Shown piece after piece: positions 24,822 through 32,761 of a DNA stretch of 45,087 nt (position 1 is its first letter; each line of letters begins with the position of its first letter). The stretch is from Cytophagales bacterium (lineage in GTDB: Bacteria > Bacteroidota > Bacteroidia > Cytophagales > Microscillaceae): NCBI GenBank assembly GCA_013297825.1, contig JAAFIN010000008.1, positions 1-45,087 on the forward strand. The letters run 5' to 3'. A program made the translations under genes and the position numbers. The notes under the pieces are model-generated. The model made no database searches, was not told the origin of the DNA, and saw only the letters and a program-made list of their open reading frames with translations.

Positions 24822-26447
24822 ATGAACGCAATATTCCAACTTCCTCATATCCAAAATGAGCCTACACTTGCTTACACGCCTAATTCTCCTGAAAGAAAAG
24901 CCCTCAAAGAAGCAGTAGCTCAAATGCGAAAAGACACTATTGAAATTCCTATGTATATAGGAAGTGAAAAAGTATTTACAGAACGTAAAATCCGCATTGC
25001 TCCGCCTTATAACCACAAACACACATTAGGATATTTTTGTGAAGGTGATGCAACACACGTAGAACAGGCAATTACTTCCTGCCTTAATGCCAAAGAAAAT
25101 TGGTCAAACCTAAGTTGGGAACACAGAGCAGCTATATTTTTGCGTGCTGCGGATTTGCTCGCTACCAAGTACAGAGCAAAAATAAATGGTGCTACAATGC
25201 TTGCACAATCCAAAAATGCACACCAAGCAGAAATAGACGCAGCGTGTGAATTGATTGATTTTTTGAGGTTTAATGTGCAGTATATGCAATTTATCTACGC
25301 ACAACAACCCAATTCTTCGCCCCAAATATGGAATCAAGTAGAATATCGTCCTTTGGAGGGTTTTGTGTTTGCGATAACGCCTTTTAATTTTACTGCGATA
25401 GCAGGAAATTTGCCTATGTCTGCGGTTTTGATGGGCAATGTATGCGTATGGAAACCAGCTTATCCACAAGTATATTCTGCACAGGTGATTATGGAAGTAT
25501 TCAGAGAAGCAGGTTTGCCTGATGGTGTTATCAATTTGATTTATGTAGATGGGCAAGTAGCTGGTGATATTATTTTCAAACACAAAGATTTTGCAGGTTT
25601 GCATTTTACAGGAAGCACCGCAGTATTTAAGCATCTTTGGAAAACGATTGGACAAAATTTAGATATTTATAAAAGTTATCCAAGAATTGTAGGCGAAACA
25701 GGCGGAAAAGATTTTGTACTTGCACACCCTTCTGCTGATGTGCCTGCGTTGGTTACAGGGCTTATTCGTGGAGCTTTTGAGTTTCAAGGACAAAAATGTT
25801 CTGCAGCATCAAGGGCTTATATTCCGTCTAATATTTGGGTAGCAGTAAAAGAATTATTGGTAAATACAATGAAAACGATAAAAGTAGGCTCACCTGAAAA
25901 TTATGAGAATTTTGTGAATGCAGTTATTGATGAACGTGCTTTTGATAAAATTTCAAATTATATCACAGAAGCAAAAGCTAATCCAATGAATGAAATTATT
26001 TGTGGTGGTACTTTTGACAAATCCGAAGGATATTTTATCCAACCTACTGTTATTGTAACGCAAGACCCAATGTCCAAAACAATGGTAGAGGAGATTTTTG
26101 GGCCTGTTTTGACAATTTATGTATATGATGCCAATAATTTTGAAGATGTGCTAACTTTGGTAGATAATTCTTCGCCTTATGCCCTTACAGGTGCGATATT
26201 TTCGCAAGACCGCTACGCTATGGAATACGCAATGAAAAAACTACAAAATTCTGCTGGAAATATTTATCTTAATGACAAACCAACAGGTGCAGTCGTAGGA
26301 CAACAACCTTTTGGCGGTGCAAGAGGCTCAGGAACAAATGATAAAGCGGGTTCTTGGCTTAATCTTTTGCGTTGGGTGTCGCCTCGCACCATCAAAGAAA
26401 ATCTTTTGCCTCCTACGGATTATCGTTATCCGTTTTTGAGTGAATAG
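24822..26447 (+). CDS. pruA: L-glutamate gamma-semialdehyde dehydrogenase
   Basis: 1-pyrroline-5-carboxylate dehydrogenase, the second step of proline catabolism, giving glutamate and NADH. 541 residues, the mono-functional form. Catalytic glutamate E292 in GETGGKDF and catalytic cysteine C326 in FQGQKCSAASRAY. Other family strings: EYRPLEGFVFAITPFNFTAIAGNLP, GNVCVWKP, LHFTGSTAVF, EEIFGPVLTIYVY, GAVVGQQPFGGARGSGTNDKAG. Proline dehydrogenase is not adjacent, so the pathway is split. Monocistronic, with its own promoter and a bidirectional terminator behind. The ATG at 24822 fits the family N-terminus. Confidence 0.97.
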   Translation: MNAIFQLPHIQNEPTLAYTPNSPERKALKEAVAQMRKDTIEIPMYIGSEKVFTERKIRIAPPYNHKHTLGYFCEGDATHVEQAITSCLNAKENWSNLSWEHRAAIFLRAADLLATKYRAKINGATMLAQSKNAHQAEIDAACELIDFLRFNVQYMQFIYAQQPNSSPQIWNQVEYRPLEGFVFAITPFNFTAIAGNLPMSAVLMGNVCVWKPAYPQVYSAQVIMEVFREAGLPDGVINLIYVDGQVAGDIIFKHKDFAGLHFTGSTAVFKHLWKTIGQNLDIYKSYPRIVGETGGKDFVLAHPSADVPALVTGLIRGAFEFQGQKCSAASRAYIPSNIWVAVKELLVNTMKTIKVGSPENYENFVNAVIDERAFDKISNYITEAKANPMNEIICGGTFDKSEGYFIQPTVIVTQDPMSKTMVEEIFGPVLTIYVYDANNFEDVLTLVDNSSPYALTGAIFSQDRYAMEYAMKKLQNSAGNIYLNDKPTGAVVGQQPFGGARGSGTNDKAGSWLNLLRWVSPRTIKENLLPPTDYRYPFLSE

Positions 26448-26469
26448 TATTTAATTAGGAATTAAGAAT

Positions 26470-26509
26470 GAAAAAACAGCTCTAAATAGAATTTTAGGGC
26501 TGTTTTTTT
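26470..26509. terminator. Bidirectional terminator (pruA / LRR gene)
   Basis: aaaaaacagctctaaa pairs with attttagggctgtttttt between the two convergent genes. Confidence 0.88.
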
Positions 26510-26513
26510 ATTT

Positions 26514-27368
26514 TTAAAATACTGTGTTACAATTTGGCAAAAAAGATTTAATTTTTTGTTTTTCTTTGGTAGGAATAAGATTTTCGTATAAATACAATTC
26601 TTTTAAATTTGTTAATTTTACGATTTTTTTCAACACAGTAGTAAATTTATTTGCACCTAAATATAATCTTTGTAAGTTTTTTAGGTTACTGATTTCTTTA
26701 GGCAAAGTAGTTAATTTATTATTATTCAAGTGTAACCTTTGCAAATTCCCCAATTCTCCAATACTTTCAGGTAATGCAATTAATTGGTTATATTGTAAAT
26801 CCAACATTTCTAATTTTTTTAATCCTTCAATGTCTTTGGGTAAAATGGCAATATGGTTTTTCTCTAAATACAATGATTTTAAATTTTTTAATTCCCCAAT
26901 TTCTTTGGGTAAAGTTGTTAATTCATTTGAAATCAAATATAATTCTTGTAAATTATATAACATTCCAATTTCTTTAGGTAAAACTTTTAATAAATTATTC
27001 CCCAAACTTAGTGATTTTAAATTTTTAAAACTCCAAATTTCATTTGGTAAAACAAGTAATTTATTAAAAGATAAATCTAACTCTTGCAAATTTTTAAACT
27101 CCGAAATTTCTTTAGGTAAAGTAGTAAATTGATTTTCATTCAAATATAAATGTTGCAAATTTTTCAATTCTCCAATTTCTTTTGGTAATTCTTTTAAATT
27201 TTTTTCTGACAAATTAAGTTTATAAACCTTCAAAGGTTCTTTCAAAGCCTCATTCAAATCTGTATATTCTTTTTCATTAGCAAGTGTTGTGCTATCCAAT
27301 AATTGCCCTTGTGCATAAACACACACATACACACACATAAAAAGAAGTAAGCAAAATAGTTTTTTCAT
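26514..27368 (-). CDS. Secreted leucine-rich repeat protein
   Basis: 284 residues: signal peptide about 1-19 (ending VYAQ), a short linker, then about nine to ten leucine-rich repeats of 23 residues (pattern [23 protein letters not shown]) to near the C-terminus, ending FLPNCNTVF. Such solenoids bind proteins or glycans; the partner is unknown. Repeats are regular enough that recombination between units could change their number. The cysteine near the end may cap the solenoid. There is no type IX secretion-like C-terminal domain and no lipobox. Monocistronic on the minus strand. Confidence 0.9.
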   Translation of the reverse strand: MKKLFCLLLFMCVYVCVYAQGQLLDSTTLANEKEYTDLNEALKEPLKVYKLNLSEKNLKELPKEIGELKNLQHLYLNENQFTTLPKEISEFKNLQELDLSFNKLLVLPNEIWSFKNLKSLSLGNNLLKVLPKEIGMLYNLQELYLISNELTTLPKEIGELKNLKSLYLEKNHIAILPKDIEGLKKLEMLDLQYNQLIALPESIGELGNLQRLHLNNNKLTTLPKEISNLKNLQRLYLGANKFTTVLKKIVKLTNLKELYLYENLIPTKEKQKIKSFLPNCNTVF

Positions 27369-27556
27369 ATTGTTTTTAGGTCTAAAAATTAAAAAATGGT
27401 TTAAATTTGGCTTAAAATTACGTTTTTAGAATTATTGTATCAAAAAAATTGCTATTAAATTCATACATCAAAAAAACATTTTCCCATAAAAATTGTCAGA
27501 CAACCAAAAAAAATGCTTTTGCAACCGCAAAAATAGCACAAAAAACCTTATAAAAA

Positions 27557-27720
27557 CCTAATGCTTTTATAATTCTAAATGCTTGTGCAGTTTTTTTTAC
27601 CAACAACCCATCAACAAATAAGCCTCTGCAATATGTTGTTGGTATTTGATAACAGATGTATATTTGCATTGTACTTGCATTTTTATAAAAACACAACAAT
27701 AGTGCAGTTTTTTCGCTTGG
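27557..27720 (+). repeat. Dispersed hairpin element, copy A (diverged)
   Basis: It shares several blocks with the reverse complement of 30968-31185: cttttataattc, atgcttgtgca, accaacaac, aagcctctgcaat and ttttttcgcttgg. accaacaac and gttgttggt form a hairpin around the conserved aagcctctgcaat. The terminal repeats of the other copy are not recognisable here. The whole gap 27369-27813 holds only this element and the terminator behind it. Confidence 0.75.
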
Positions 27721-27754
27721 AAACACCCATAAAAAGCAAAATAACAGAGAAAAA

Positions 27755-27792
27755 AATAAAAAAGCTATCCCAAAAAGATAGCTTTTTTATTT
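27755..27792. terminator. Terminator downstream of the oxidoreductase gene
   Basis: aaaaaagctatc and gatagctttttt flank a short loop. It lies 22 bases beyond the minus-strand stop at 27814. Confidence 0.9.
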
Positions 27793-27813
27793 TTCCAAAA
27801 GAAAATTTGAAAA

Positions 27814-28494
27814 TTATCTTGCAACTTTAAAATTAAAAGCACCGTTTTGGGTGGCTGTCCATATACGTAACCATACAGGCAATAGACTTTCTGTACCTCT
27901 TGCAGTACTCATATCACCCAAATCCAGCATTTCGGATTCTTTCCACCCAAAACTTTTTAATAAATTGATGACTACATTTTTTGCATCAGCATAATTACCA
28001 CTCAAAAACACTGTGCTATCTTCTGATAACATACGTGGATTTAACATTACACCATTATACATAGTATTGAGTGATTTCACAAATTTTGCGGTTGGGAAAG
28101 TTTCCTGCAATACTTCACCCAAAGAAGTTGTATTGCTCAAAAATAAAGTTGGAAGTCCTCCACTACTAAAGTCAAGTGGATTGGTAATGTCCAAAATCAC
28201 TTTTCCGTCAATGGTTTTGCCTGCGAATTGCAAAGCATCTTTTGCACCCTCGCCTTTTGTTACCAATATGACCAAATCCGCTTCTTCCGCAGCAGTTTCA
28301 AAAGGCAACAATTTTACATTTGGATTGATTGCTAAAAATTCGCTTATGGTTGGCGTGCCATAACGGTCTTTTTCGGTATTTGCCAATGTTCTTTCTACAT
28401 TTCTTGTACCTAATGTTACAGTGTGTTGGAGGGCTACAAGTTTGGTAGCAAATGCTTGCCCTACGCTTCCTGTACCAAAAACTGAGATTTTCAT
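27814..28494 (-). CDS. NADP oxidoreductase, coenzyme F420-dependent type
   Basis: 226 residues. The N-terminal Rossmann fold (GTGSVGQAFATKL at 7-19) and LVILVTKGEGAKDAL, VILDITNPLDFSSGG, FVKSLNTMY place it in the F420-dependent NADP reductase/6-phosphogluconate dehydrogenase-like superfamily. In Bacteroidota, which generally do not make F420, such proteins are probably NADPH-dependent reductases of another substrate. Single gene on the minus strand, upstream of the LRR gene but separated by repeat DNA. The N-terminal ATG fits the start of the fold. Confidence 0.85.
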   Translation of the reverse strand: MKISVFGTGSVGQAFATKLVALQHTVTLGTRNVERTLANTEKDRYGTPTISEFLAINPNVKLLPFETAAEEADLVILVTKGEGAKDALQFAGKTIDGKVILDITNPLDFSSGGLPTLFLSNTTSLGEVLQETFPTAKFVKSLNTMYNGVMLNPRMLSEDSTVFLSGNYADAKNVVINLLKSFGWKESEMLDLGDMSTARGTESLLPVWLRIWTATQNGAFNFKVAR

Positions 28495-28553
28495 ATTGTT
28501 ATTTTTTATTTAGTTTTTTAAAAGATTTTTTTGTGAATAATTGAGGGAATTTA

Positions 28554-28595
28554 GCACGCAGATAACGCAGATTGGGCGGATTTACGCGGATTTTT
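28554..28595 (+). repeat. cacgcagataacgcagatt intergenic repeat
   Basis: cacgcagataacgcagatt then gcggatttacgcggattttt. A related string is at 43410-43443 (cacgcagataacacagatt). Confidence 0.7.
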
Positions 28596-28609
28596 ATTAC
28601 TTTTTTAAT

Positions 28610-29632
28610 TTAAAACCATTTTGCTTTTGCGAGTGCTTGGTCTTGTATCAAACTAAAAGTATTAGGATACACCAATGGCGGTTTTGTGAGTTCATCTATC
28701 ATTTGGATATCCTCTTTGCTAAGTTCCAAACCTATTGCTTGCAAATTTGCATCAAGTTGTTCCAATTTGCTCACGCCAATAATTACACTACTTACGACTT
28801 TTTTGGCAAGCAACCACGCCAATGAAATCGCAATGATATTTGTATTATATTTTTGGGTGAGAATTTGCAATTTTTCTATCACTTTATAACCTAATTCTCT
28901 ATCAAATAATCCCAAATCAAAACTATTTAATCGTCCATCTTGTGGAGCAGGGTTTTCTTTGGTGTATTTTCCTGATAAAAATCCACTACTTAATGGACTC
29001 CAAACCATCATACCAACTTTGTGGTGCAAACTCATTGGCACGATTTCATTTTCAACTTCTCTATTCAAAATAGAATAGTGCATTTGTGAAGCTACAAATG
29101 GCGTGTAATTATGGTCTTTTTGGTATTGCAACATTGTGGAGGCTTTCCACGCTTGGTAATTAGAAAAACCAATATGTCGCACTTTGCCATTATTCACCAA
29201 ATTTTCTAAGGTTTTTAAAGTTTCTTCAATGGGCGTAATAGGGTCATCATTGTGCAAAAGCAATACATCTATATAATCCGTATTCAGATTTTTTAGGCTT
29301 AATTCAACTTGCTGAATAAGGTGTTTTGTGCCTACACCTGCATTAAAAGGTTGATTTCCTGCTCTAAAAGATATTTTTGTGGCAATGATTGCGTCTTGTC
29401 TTTTTCCTTCCAATGTTTTACCCAAAATCCTTTCGCTTTCACCACCGCCATACATATCCGCAGTATCAAAAAAATTGATACCATTTTCCATAGCTTTATT
29501 TGTTACTTGGGTAGCTTCTTTCAAATCTAAAGTACCTTTAAATCCTCCAAAGTCCCATTTACCAAAAGTCATTGCACCCAAACTTAATTCTGAAACGATT
29601 AAACCTGAATTGCCTAATTGTCTGTAATTCAT
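28610..29632 (-). CDS. Aldo/keto reductase
   Basis: 340 residues from the ATG at 29632. An NADPH-dependent (alpha/beta)8 barrel. The tetrad is visible: D56 and Y61 in NFFDTADMYGGGE, K86 in IATKISF, H127 in LLLHNDD. SLGAMTFGKWDFGG and IGFSNYQAWK also fit. The frame is open 35 codons further upstream (to 29737), but that extension is hydrophobic AT-rich text without family similarity and it would cross the promoter, so MNYRQLGNSGL is the better start. The AraC regulator lies directly upstream on the same strand, suggesting it controls this gene. Substrate unknown. Confidence 0.93.
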   Translation of the reverse strand: MNYRQLGNSGLIVSELSLGAMTFGKWDFGGFKGTLDLKEATQVTNKAMENGINFFDTADMYGGGESERILGKTLEGKRQDAIIATKISFRAGNQPFNAGVGTKHLIQQVELSLKNLNTDYIDVLLLHNDDPITPIEETLKTLENLVNNGKVRHIGFSNYQAWKASTMLQYQKDHNYTPFVASQMHYSILNREVENEIVPMSLHHKVGMMVWSPLSSGFLSGKYTKENPAPQDGRLNSFDLGLFDRELGYKVIEKLQILTQKYNTNIIAISLAWLLAKKVVSSVIIGVSKLEQLDANLQAIGLELSKEDIQMIDELTKPPLVYPNTFSLIQDQALAKAKWF

Positions 29633-29699
29633 ATTTTTTAAAATTTTTGTAACACACACTTTCAATGTGTAATTTTGATAAATTGTAATATTTATGATG

Positions 29700-29707
29700 C
29701 AAAGGTA
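29700..29707 (-). promoter_or_regulatory. Candidate -7 box of the aldo/keto reductase gene
   Basis: Minus strand TACCTTTG, an exact TAnnTTTG match about 68 bases before the chosen start codon. It lies inside the upstream frame extension, which supports the shorter start. Confidence 0.5.
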
Positions 29708-29857
29708 AAGCAGATAAAATATTTTTTTGTAGTTCAATTATTGATAAAAATGGTAAATTTGGGACTGAAAACACTCACAATTACTTAACAGTTATCAATG
29801 GCAAAGCCTTGATAATTAAAAAAATATTATTTGGTTTTTTCAGCTTCACTATTTTCT

Positions 29858-30772
29858 TTATTTTTTTTCCGCTAAAAATTGTCTTTTAAATTGCATAGGA
29901 GAATAATTGGTAAGTTTTTTAAAAAACTTACCAAAATTAGCAGTATCACTATAATTGAGTTGAAAAGCAATTTCTGCTACATCAAAATCTGTATAACACA
30001 GAAGCATTTTTGCCTCTGACAAAACCCTTTCATTGATGATTTGTAAGGCACTTTTATCACTAAGTTTTGAAATGGTTTTTGATAAATAGTTTGCACTTAC
30101 ATTCATTATTTGGGCGTATTCTTCTACGGTTCTTTTTTCTAAATAAAATTTATTAACAAGTTGAATATATTGCCTATAAAGAATCTCCTGCGAGGATTGA
30201 AAACTCTGTTCTAATTGAATTTGGGTTTGTGTATATTGTTTTAATTCTTGTAAAAGTGCCAAAAATCTATAACTTGCCAACTCATATTTATAATCTGAAC
30301 ACTTAAAATACGCCTCAAAAACATCTATAAAACTTTTGGAAAATGTAATAAATTTTTCAGTAGTAATACTAAAAAAATTCACTTTCATCACATCAAAAAA
30401 TGGAAAATTTTGCTCAAAATCAGGCTTAAAAAAATCAAATAATTCTTTTTGAAAATAAATAATATATCCATTTGCTTTTGGACTTCTGTTAAAACTATAC
30501 ACTTGTCCAGGCATTTGAAACGCCAAAAAAGAATCTAATTTATTAAGCAGAATGGTATCATAGGTTATTTCACTAATGTCTGCTTGCGTAATAAGGCTTA
30601 AAAAATAAAAATCTTTTCTGTAAGGTGCTTTTACCGCAATCACATTTGGGTCTTGTGCTTCAAGTTTGAGGCAATAAAAATTGGAGTTTTGGGTGTGGTG
30701 TGTGTTGCTGATACTTTCCAAAAAACTATTGATGTCCTTGTAATGCGGAATATGCGTATTAAGATTGTTCAT
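29858..30772 (-). CDS. AraC family transcriptional regulator
   Basis: 304 residues. An N-terminal cupin-like sensing region (about 1-190; note QMPGQVYSFNRSPKANGYIIYF) and a C-terminal AraC DNA-binding domain with two helix-turn-helix units (about 205-302): VEEYAQIMNVSANYLSKTISKLSDKSALQIINERVLSEAKMLL and DVAEIAFQLNYSDTANFGKFFKKLTNYSPMQFKRQ. Such regulators commonly act on neighbouring genes; the aldo/keto reductase next downstream is the natural target, about 225 bases away, where its own promoter lies. The inducer is unknown. Confidence 0.95.
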   Translation of the reverse strand: MNNLNTHIPHYKDINSFLESISNTHHTQNSNFYCLKLEAQDPNVIAVKAPYRKDFYFLSLITQADISEITYDTILLNKLDSFLAFQMPGQVYSFNRSPKANGYIIYFQKELFDFFKPDFEQNFPFFDVMKVNFFSITTEKFITFSKSFIDVFEAYFKCSDYKYELASYRFLALLQELKQYTQTQIQLEQSFQSSQEILYRQYIQLVNKFYLEKRTVEEYAQIMNVSANYLSKTISKLSDKSALQIINERVLSEAKMLLCYTDFDVAEIAFQLNYSDTANFGKFFKKLTNYSPMQFKRQFLAEKK

Positions 30773-30880
30773 TTTAAATATATTTTGATGTTATTTTTGA
30801 ACATAGATTTTTGAATGACTTATTGGATAACTTGTTGGATTTGAGTCATAAAAAAATAAAAAATTATAAAACCAAAGCTG

Positions 30881-30888
30881 TATTTTTG
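30881..30888 (+). promoter_or_regulatory. Orphan TAnnTTTG box on the plus strand
   Basis: TATTTTTG with no plus-strand gene for over 5 kb. Downstream it would read through the 218-bp inverted-repeat element to a hairpin with a T run. It may be chance in AT-rich DNA. Confidence 0.25.
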
Positions 30889-30967
30889 CAATTTTTTTTA
30901 GAACTATACACTTTTTAAATACACATTTATTAAAAATACAGGTTAAATAATTAAAATATTTTATTCT

Positions 30968-31185
30968 TTGTTGGTCTTACCAAGCAAAAAAGTCTACACC
31001 GTTGTTGTTTGTTTAGAAATACAAAGATAGCATTTTTACAAATGTAAAAGCATTTTTCGTTACCAATAACGCATTGCAGAGGCTTGTTTATTGAATTAGT
31101 TGTTGGTGAAAAAATATGCACAAGCATTGGGAATTATAAAAGTATTAGATTTTTAGTTGTAAGAGTATTTTTCTAAGACCAACAA
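30968..31185. mobile_element. Non-coding element with 12-bp terminal inverted repeats (copy B)
   Basis: It begins ttgttggtctta and ends with the exact reverse complement taagaccaacaa. The inside has further hairpins (accaataac with gttgttggt around gcattgcagaggctt; gcatttttac with gtaaaagc). A diverged relative lies at 27557-27720 in the opposite orientation. No ORF of note, no transposase, and no clear target duplication. MITE-like by shape. It occupies much of the 519-base gap 30773-31291. Confidence 0.7.
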
Positions 31186-31199
31186 TGGAGAAAAACACA

Positions 31200-31245
31200 A
31201 TAAAAAAACCACCAAAAGAAACTTTCCTTTGGTGGTTTTTATTTT
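31200..31245. terminator. Terminator after the SGNH lipoprotein gene
   Basis: aaaaaaccaccaaaag and cttttggtggttttt-like arms with a short loop, 46 bases beyond the minus-strand stop at 31292. T runs on both strands. Confidence 0.88.
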
Positions 31246-31291
31246 ACCATGAATTACAAAAAATTTATAATTCATCATTTATAATTCATGA

Positions 31292-32677
31292 TTATTGACA
31301 AAGTGTTTCCCACACACGAAGCGTGCTAAAAAGGCTTGTATTCAATAGTGGAATAGTAGCACCATATTTAGCATTGATAGACCTGAGCATTTCATTTGCA
31401 GTAACTGCATAACCTGCAGGAGTAAGATGCACGCCATCAGTACTGAAAGCTCCACCTTGCAAATAAGTGCTTCTATATGTAATACCATTAGAAGTAACGC
31501 CTTGCGGAGAAGCCACTTGTGAAAGTAAAGCATTTGCATCAAAAATCGCCCAATCTTTTGCAGTTGCAGCAGCAGTGATTACTGCATTAAAATCATCAGT
31601 TCTTTGGTTTATTTCTGCAATTTCTGAAGCATCAAGCACAAGGTTGTCAGGTATAGGGTTTGCTGGTGAAATACCAAAACCATTTGTACCAATATTGCGA
31701 TATGCAGCAGCAGCAGCCAATAAATATAAATCACTTTCATTTGAAACTCTTACGCCTGCAGCAGTGCTAATACGAATTTTGAAAGTATTTGTATCCAATC
31801 CAGCACTTCTTAATCCATTCATTAGAAGTCTATGGGTTACAACATAAAAATATGGAATAGTAGTTACCTTTGGAATAGTACCTACAATGCCTTTTTTAGT
31901 ACCTGTTGCAATGGCATTAAACATATCATTGTAATTAGAAGTAAAAGTAGGTAAATCAGTAAGCCATTGACCCATTGCCATAGTTTGAGGCGTTTGGTCA
32001 GGTGCGCCTGCGGTTGCATATCCAAGAACGTCATTATTACCCAACCAAAACGATACAAATGTAGCATCAGAAGTTTTAGCAGTTGCATAATCCAAATAAC
32101 TTTGTCCTGTTGCACCAGGCAATAATCTTTCAAAGTATTTATTGTATGATCCTGTTGGATTTGAAACACCATAATTTGGATTTTTTAAATCACTCACACG
32201 AATACCAGGTATACCAAGATTGTTGATAGCACCACCATTAGCTCCTGACCATTCTTCCAATCTATTAGTAGCACCATCTACTGCTATAATTGAACTTTTG
32301 AAAGAAGGACAAGATGCTGTATTGTAAAGTCTTGGCGTATTTGTAGCAGAAGGAATACCTACTTGTCTGCGATATTCGTCTCCATCAGCACCTGCTGTAC
32401 TAAAAAATGGTTGCACAAAAGCTCCACCACCTACTCCCCTAAATTGCAAAGCAAGCATACTTGGGTATGAATTGGAGATGCCTGTATTATAAAGTCCTCC
32501 ATCTGCATAACCTGCAGTAAGAGAATTACCTATTGCAACATATTTTGAGAAATTAGCAGAACCAAAACCTGTAACAGGAGCAACCACAACAGGCTTAACT
32601 TCACTTGGTGATACCGAACATCTCACTGAAATTAACCCTAACAGGATAAAAATCCATATTTTAGAAAATTTTAACAT
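31292..32677 (-). CDS. SGNH/GDSL hydrolase lipoprotein
   Basis: 461 residues. Lipoprotein signal peptide with C20 (LISVRC). SGNH esterase blocks: nucleophile S52 in IGNSLTAGY (block I), G213-N214-N215-D216 in WLGNND (block III), and D414/H417 in STDGVHLTPAGYA (block V). Probably an outer-membrane anchored esterase or lipase acting on acylated or acetylated substrates. It lies 84 bases downstream of the TonB-dependent receptor on the same strand, with a stem-loop in the spacer and a terminator behind, so the two form an operon. Here it occupies the place a SusD-like lipoprotein has in nutrient uptake loci, suggesting that the receptor imports the hydrolysis product. Confidence 0.92.
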   Translation of the reverse strand: MLKFSKIWIFILLGLISVRCSVSPSEVKPVVVAPVTGFGSANFSKYVAIGNSLTAGYADGGLYNTGISNSYPSMLALQFRGVGGGAFVQPFFSTAGADGDEYRRQVGIPSATNTPRLYNTASCPSFKSSIIAVDGATNRLEEWSGANGGAINNLGIPGIRVSDLKNPNYGVSNPTGSYNKYFERLLPGATGQSYLDYATAKTSDATFVSFWLGNNDVLGYATAGAPDQTPQTMAMGQWLTDLPTFTSNYNDMFNAIATGTKKGIVGTIPKVTTIPYFYVVTHRLLMNGLRSAGLDTNTFKIRISTAAGVRVSNESDLYLLAAAAAYRNIGTNGFGISPANPIPDNLVLDASEIAEINQRTDDFNAVITAAATAKDWAIFDANALLSQVASPQGVTSNGITYRSTYLQGGAFSTDGVHLTPAGYAVTANEMLRSINAKYGATIPLLNTSLFSTLRVWETLCQ

Positions 32678-32696
32678 AATTTTATATTTTTTTTAA

Positions 32697-32723
32697 GCCC
32701 TTTATTTTTGGAATAAAGGGCTA
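32697..32723 (-). promoter_or_regulatory. Intercistronic stem-loop, receptor to lipoprotein gene
   Basis: agccctttatt and aataaagggct are a perfect 11-base stem with a 5-base loop, 20 bases before the lipoprotein start. No T run follows on the transcribed strand, so it is more likely an RNA-stability or processing element than a full terminator. Confidence 0.65.
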
Positions 32724-32761
32724 TTTTGGGCGAATTTTTATTAAAAAAGTTTTTTTAAATC

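Noticed and set aside
26524-27132. Plus-strand frame of 202 codons
   Set aside because: Antisense to the leucine-rich repeat gene; its periodicity just mirrors the repeats.
26514-27368. CRISPR-like regular spacing in the LRR gene
   Set aside because: The regularity is the 69-base coding unit of a 23-residue protein repeat, not repeats with unrelated spacers.
27496-27726. Minus-strand frame of 76 codons
   Set aside because: Covers the dispersed hairpin element; no start context, no similarity, and the relative at 30968 has no matching frame.
27579-27830. Plus-strand frame of 83 codons
   Set aside because: Runs through the hairpin element and a terminator into the 3' end of the oxidoreductase gene.
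29633-29737. N-terminal extension of the aldo/keto reductase
   Set aside because: It crosses a TACCTTTG promoter box and is not like the family; MNYRQLGNSGL is the canonical start.
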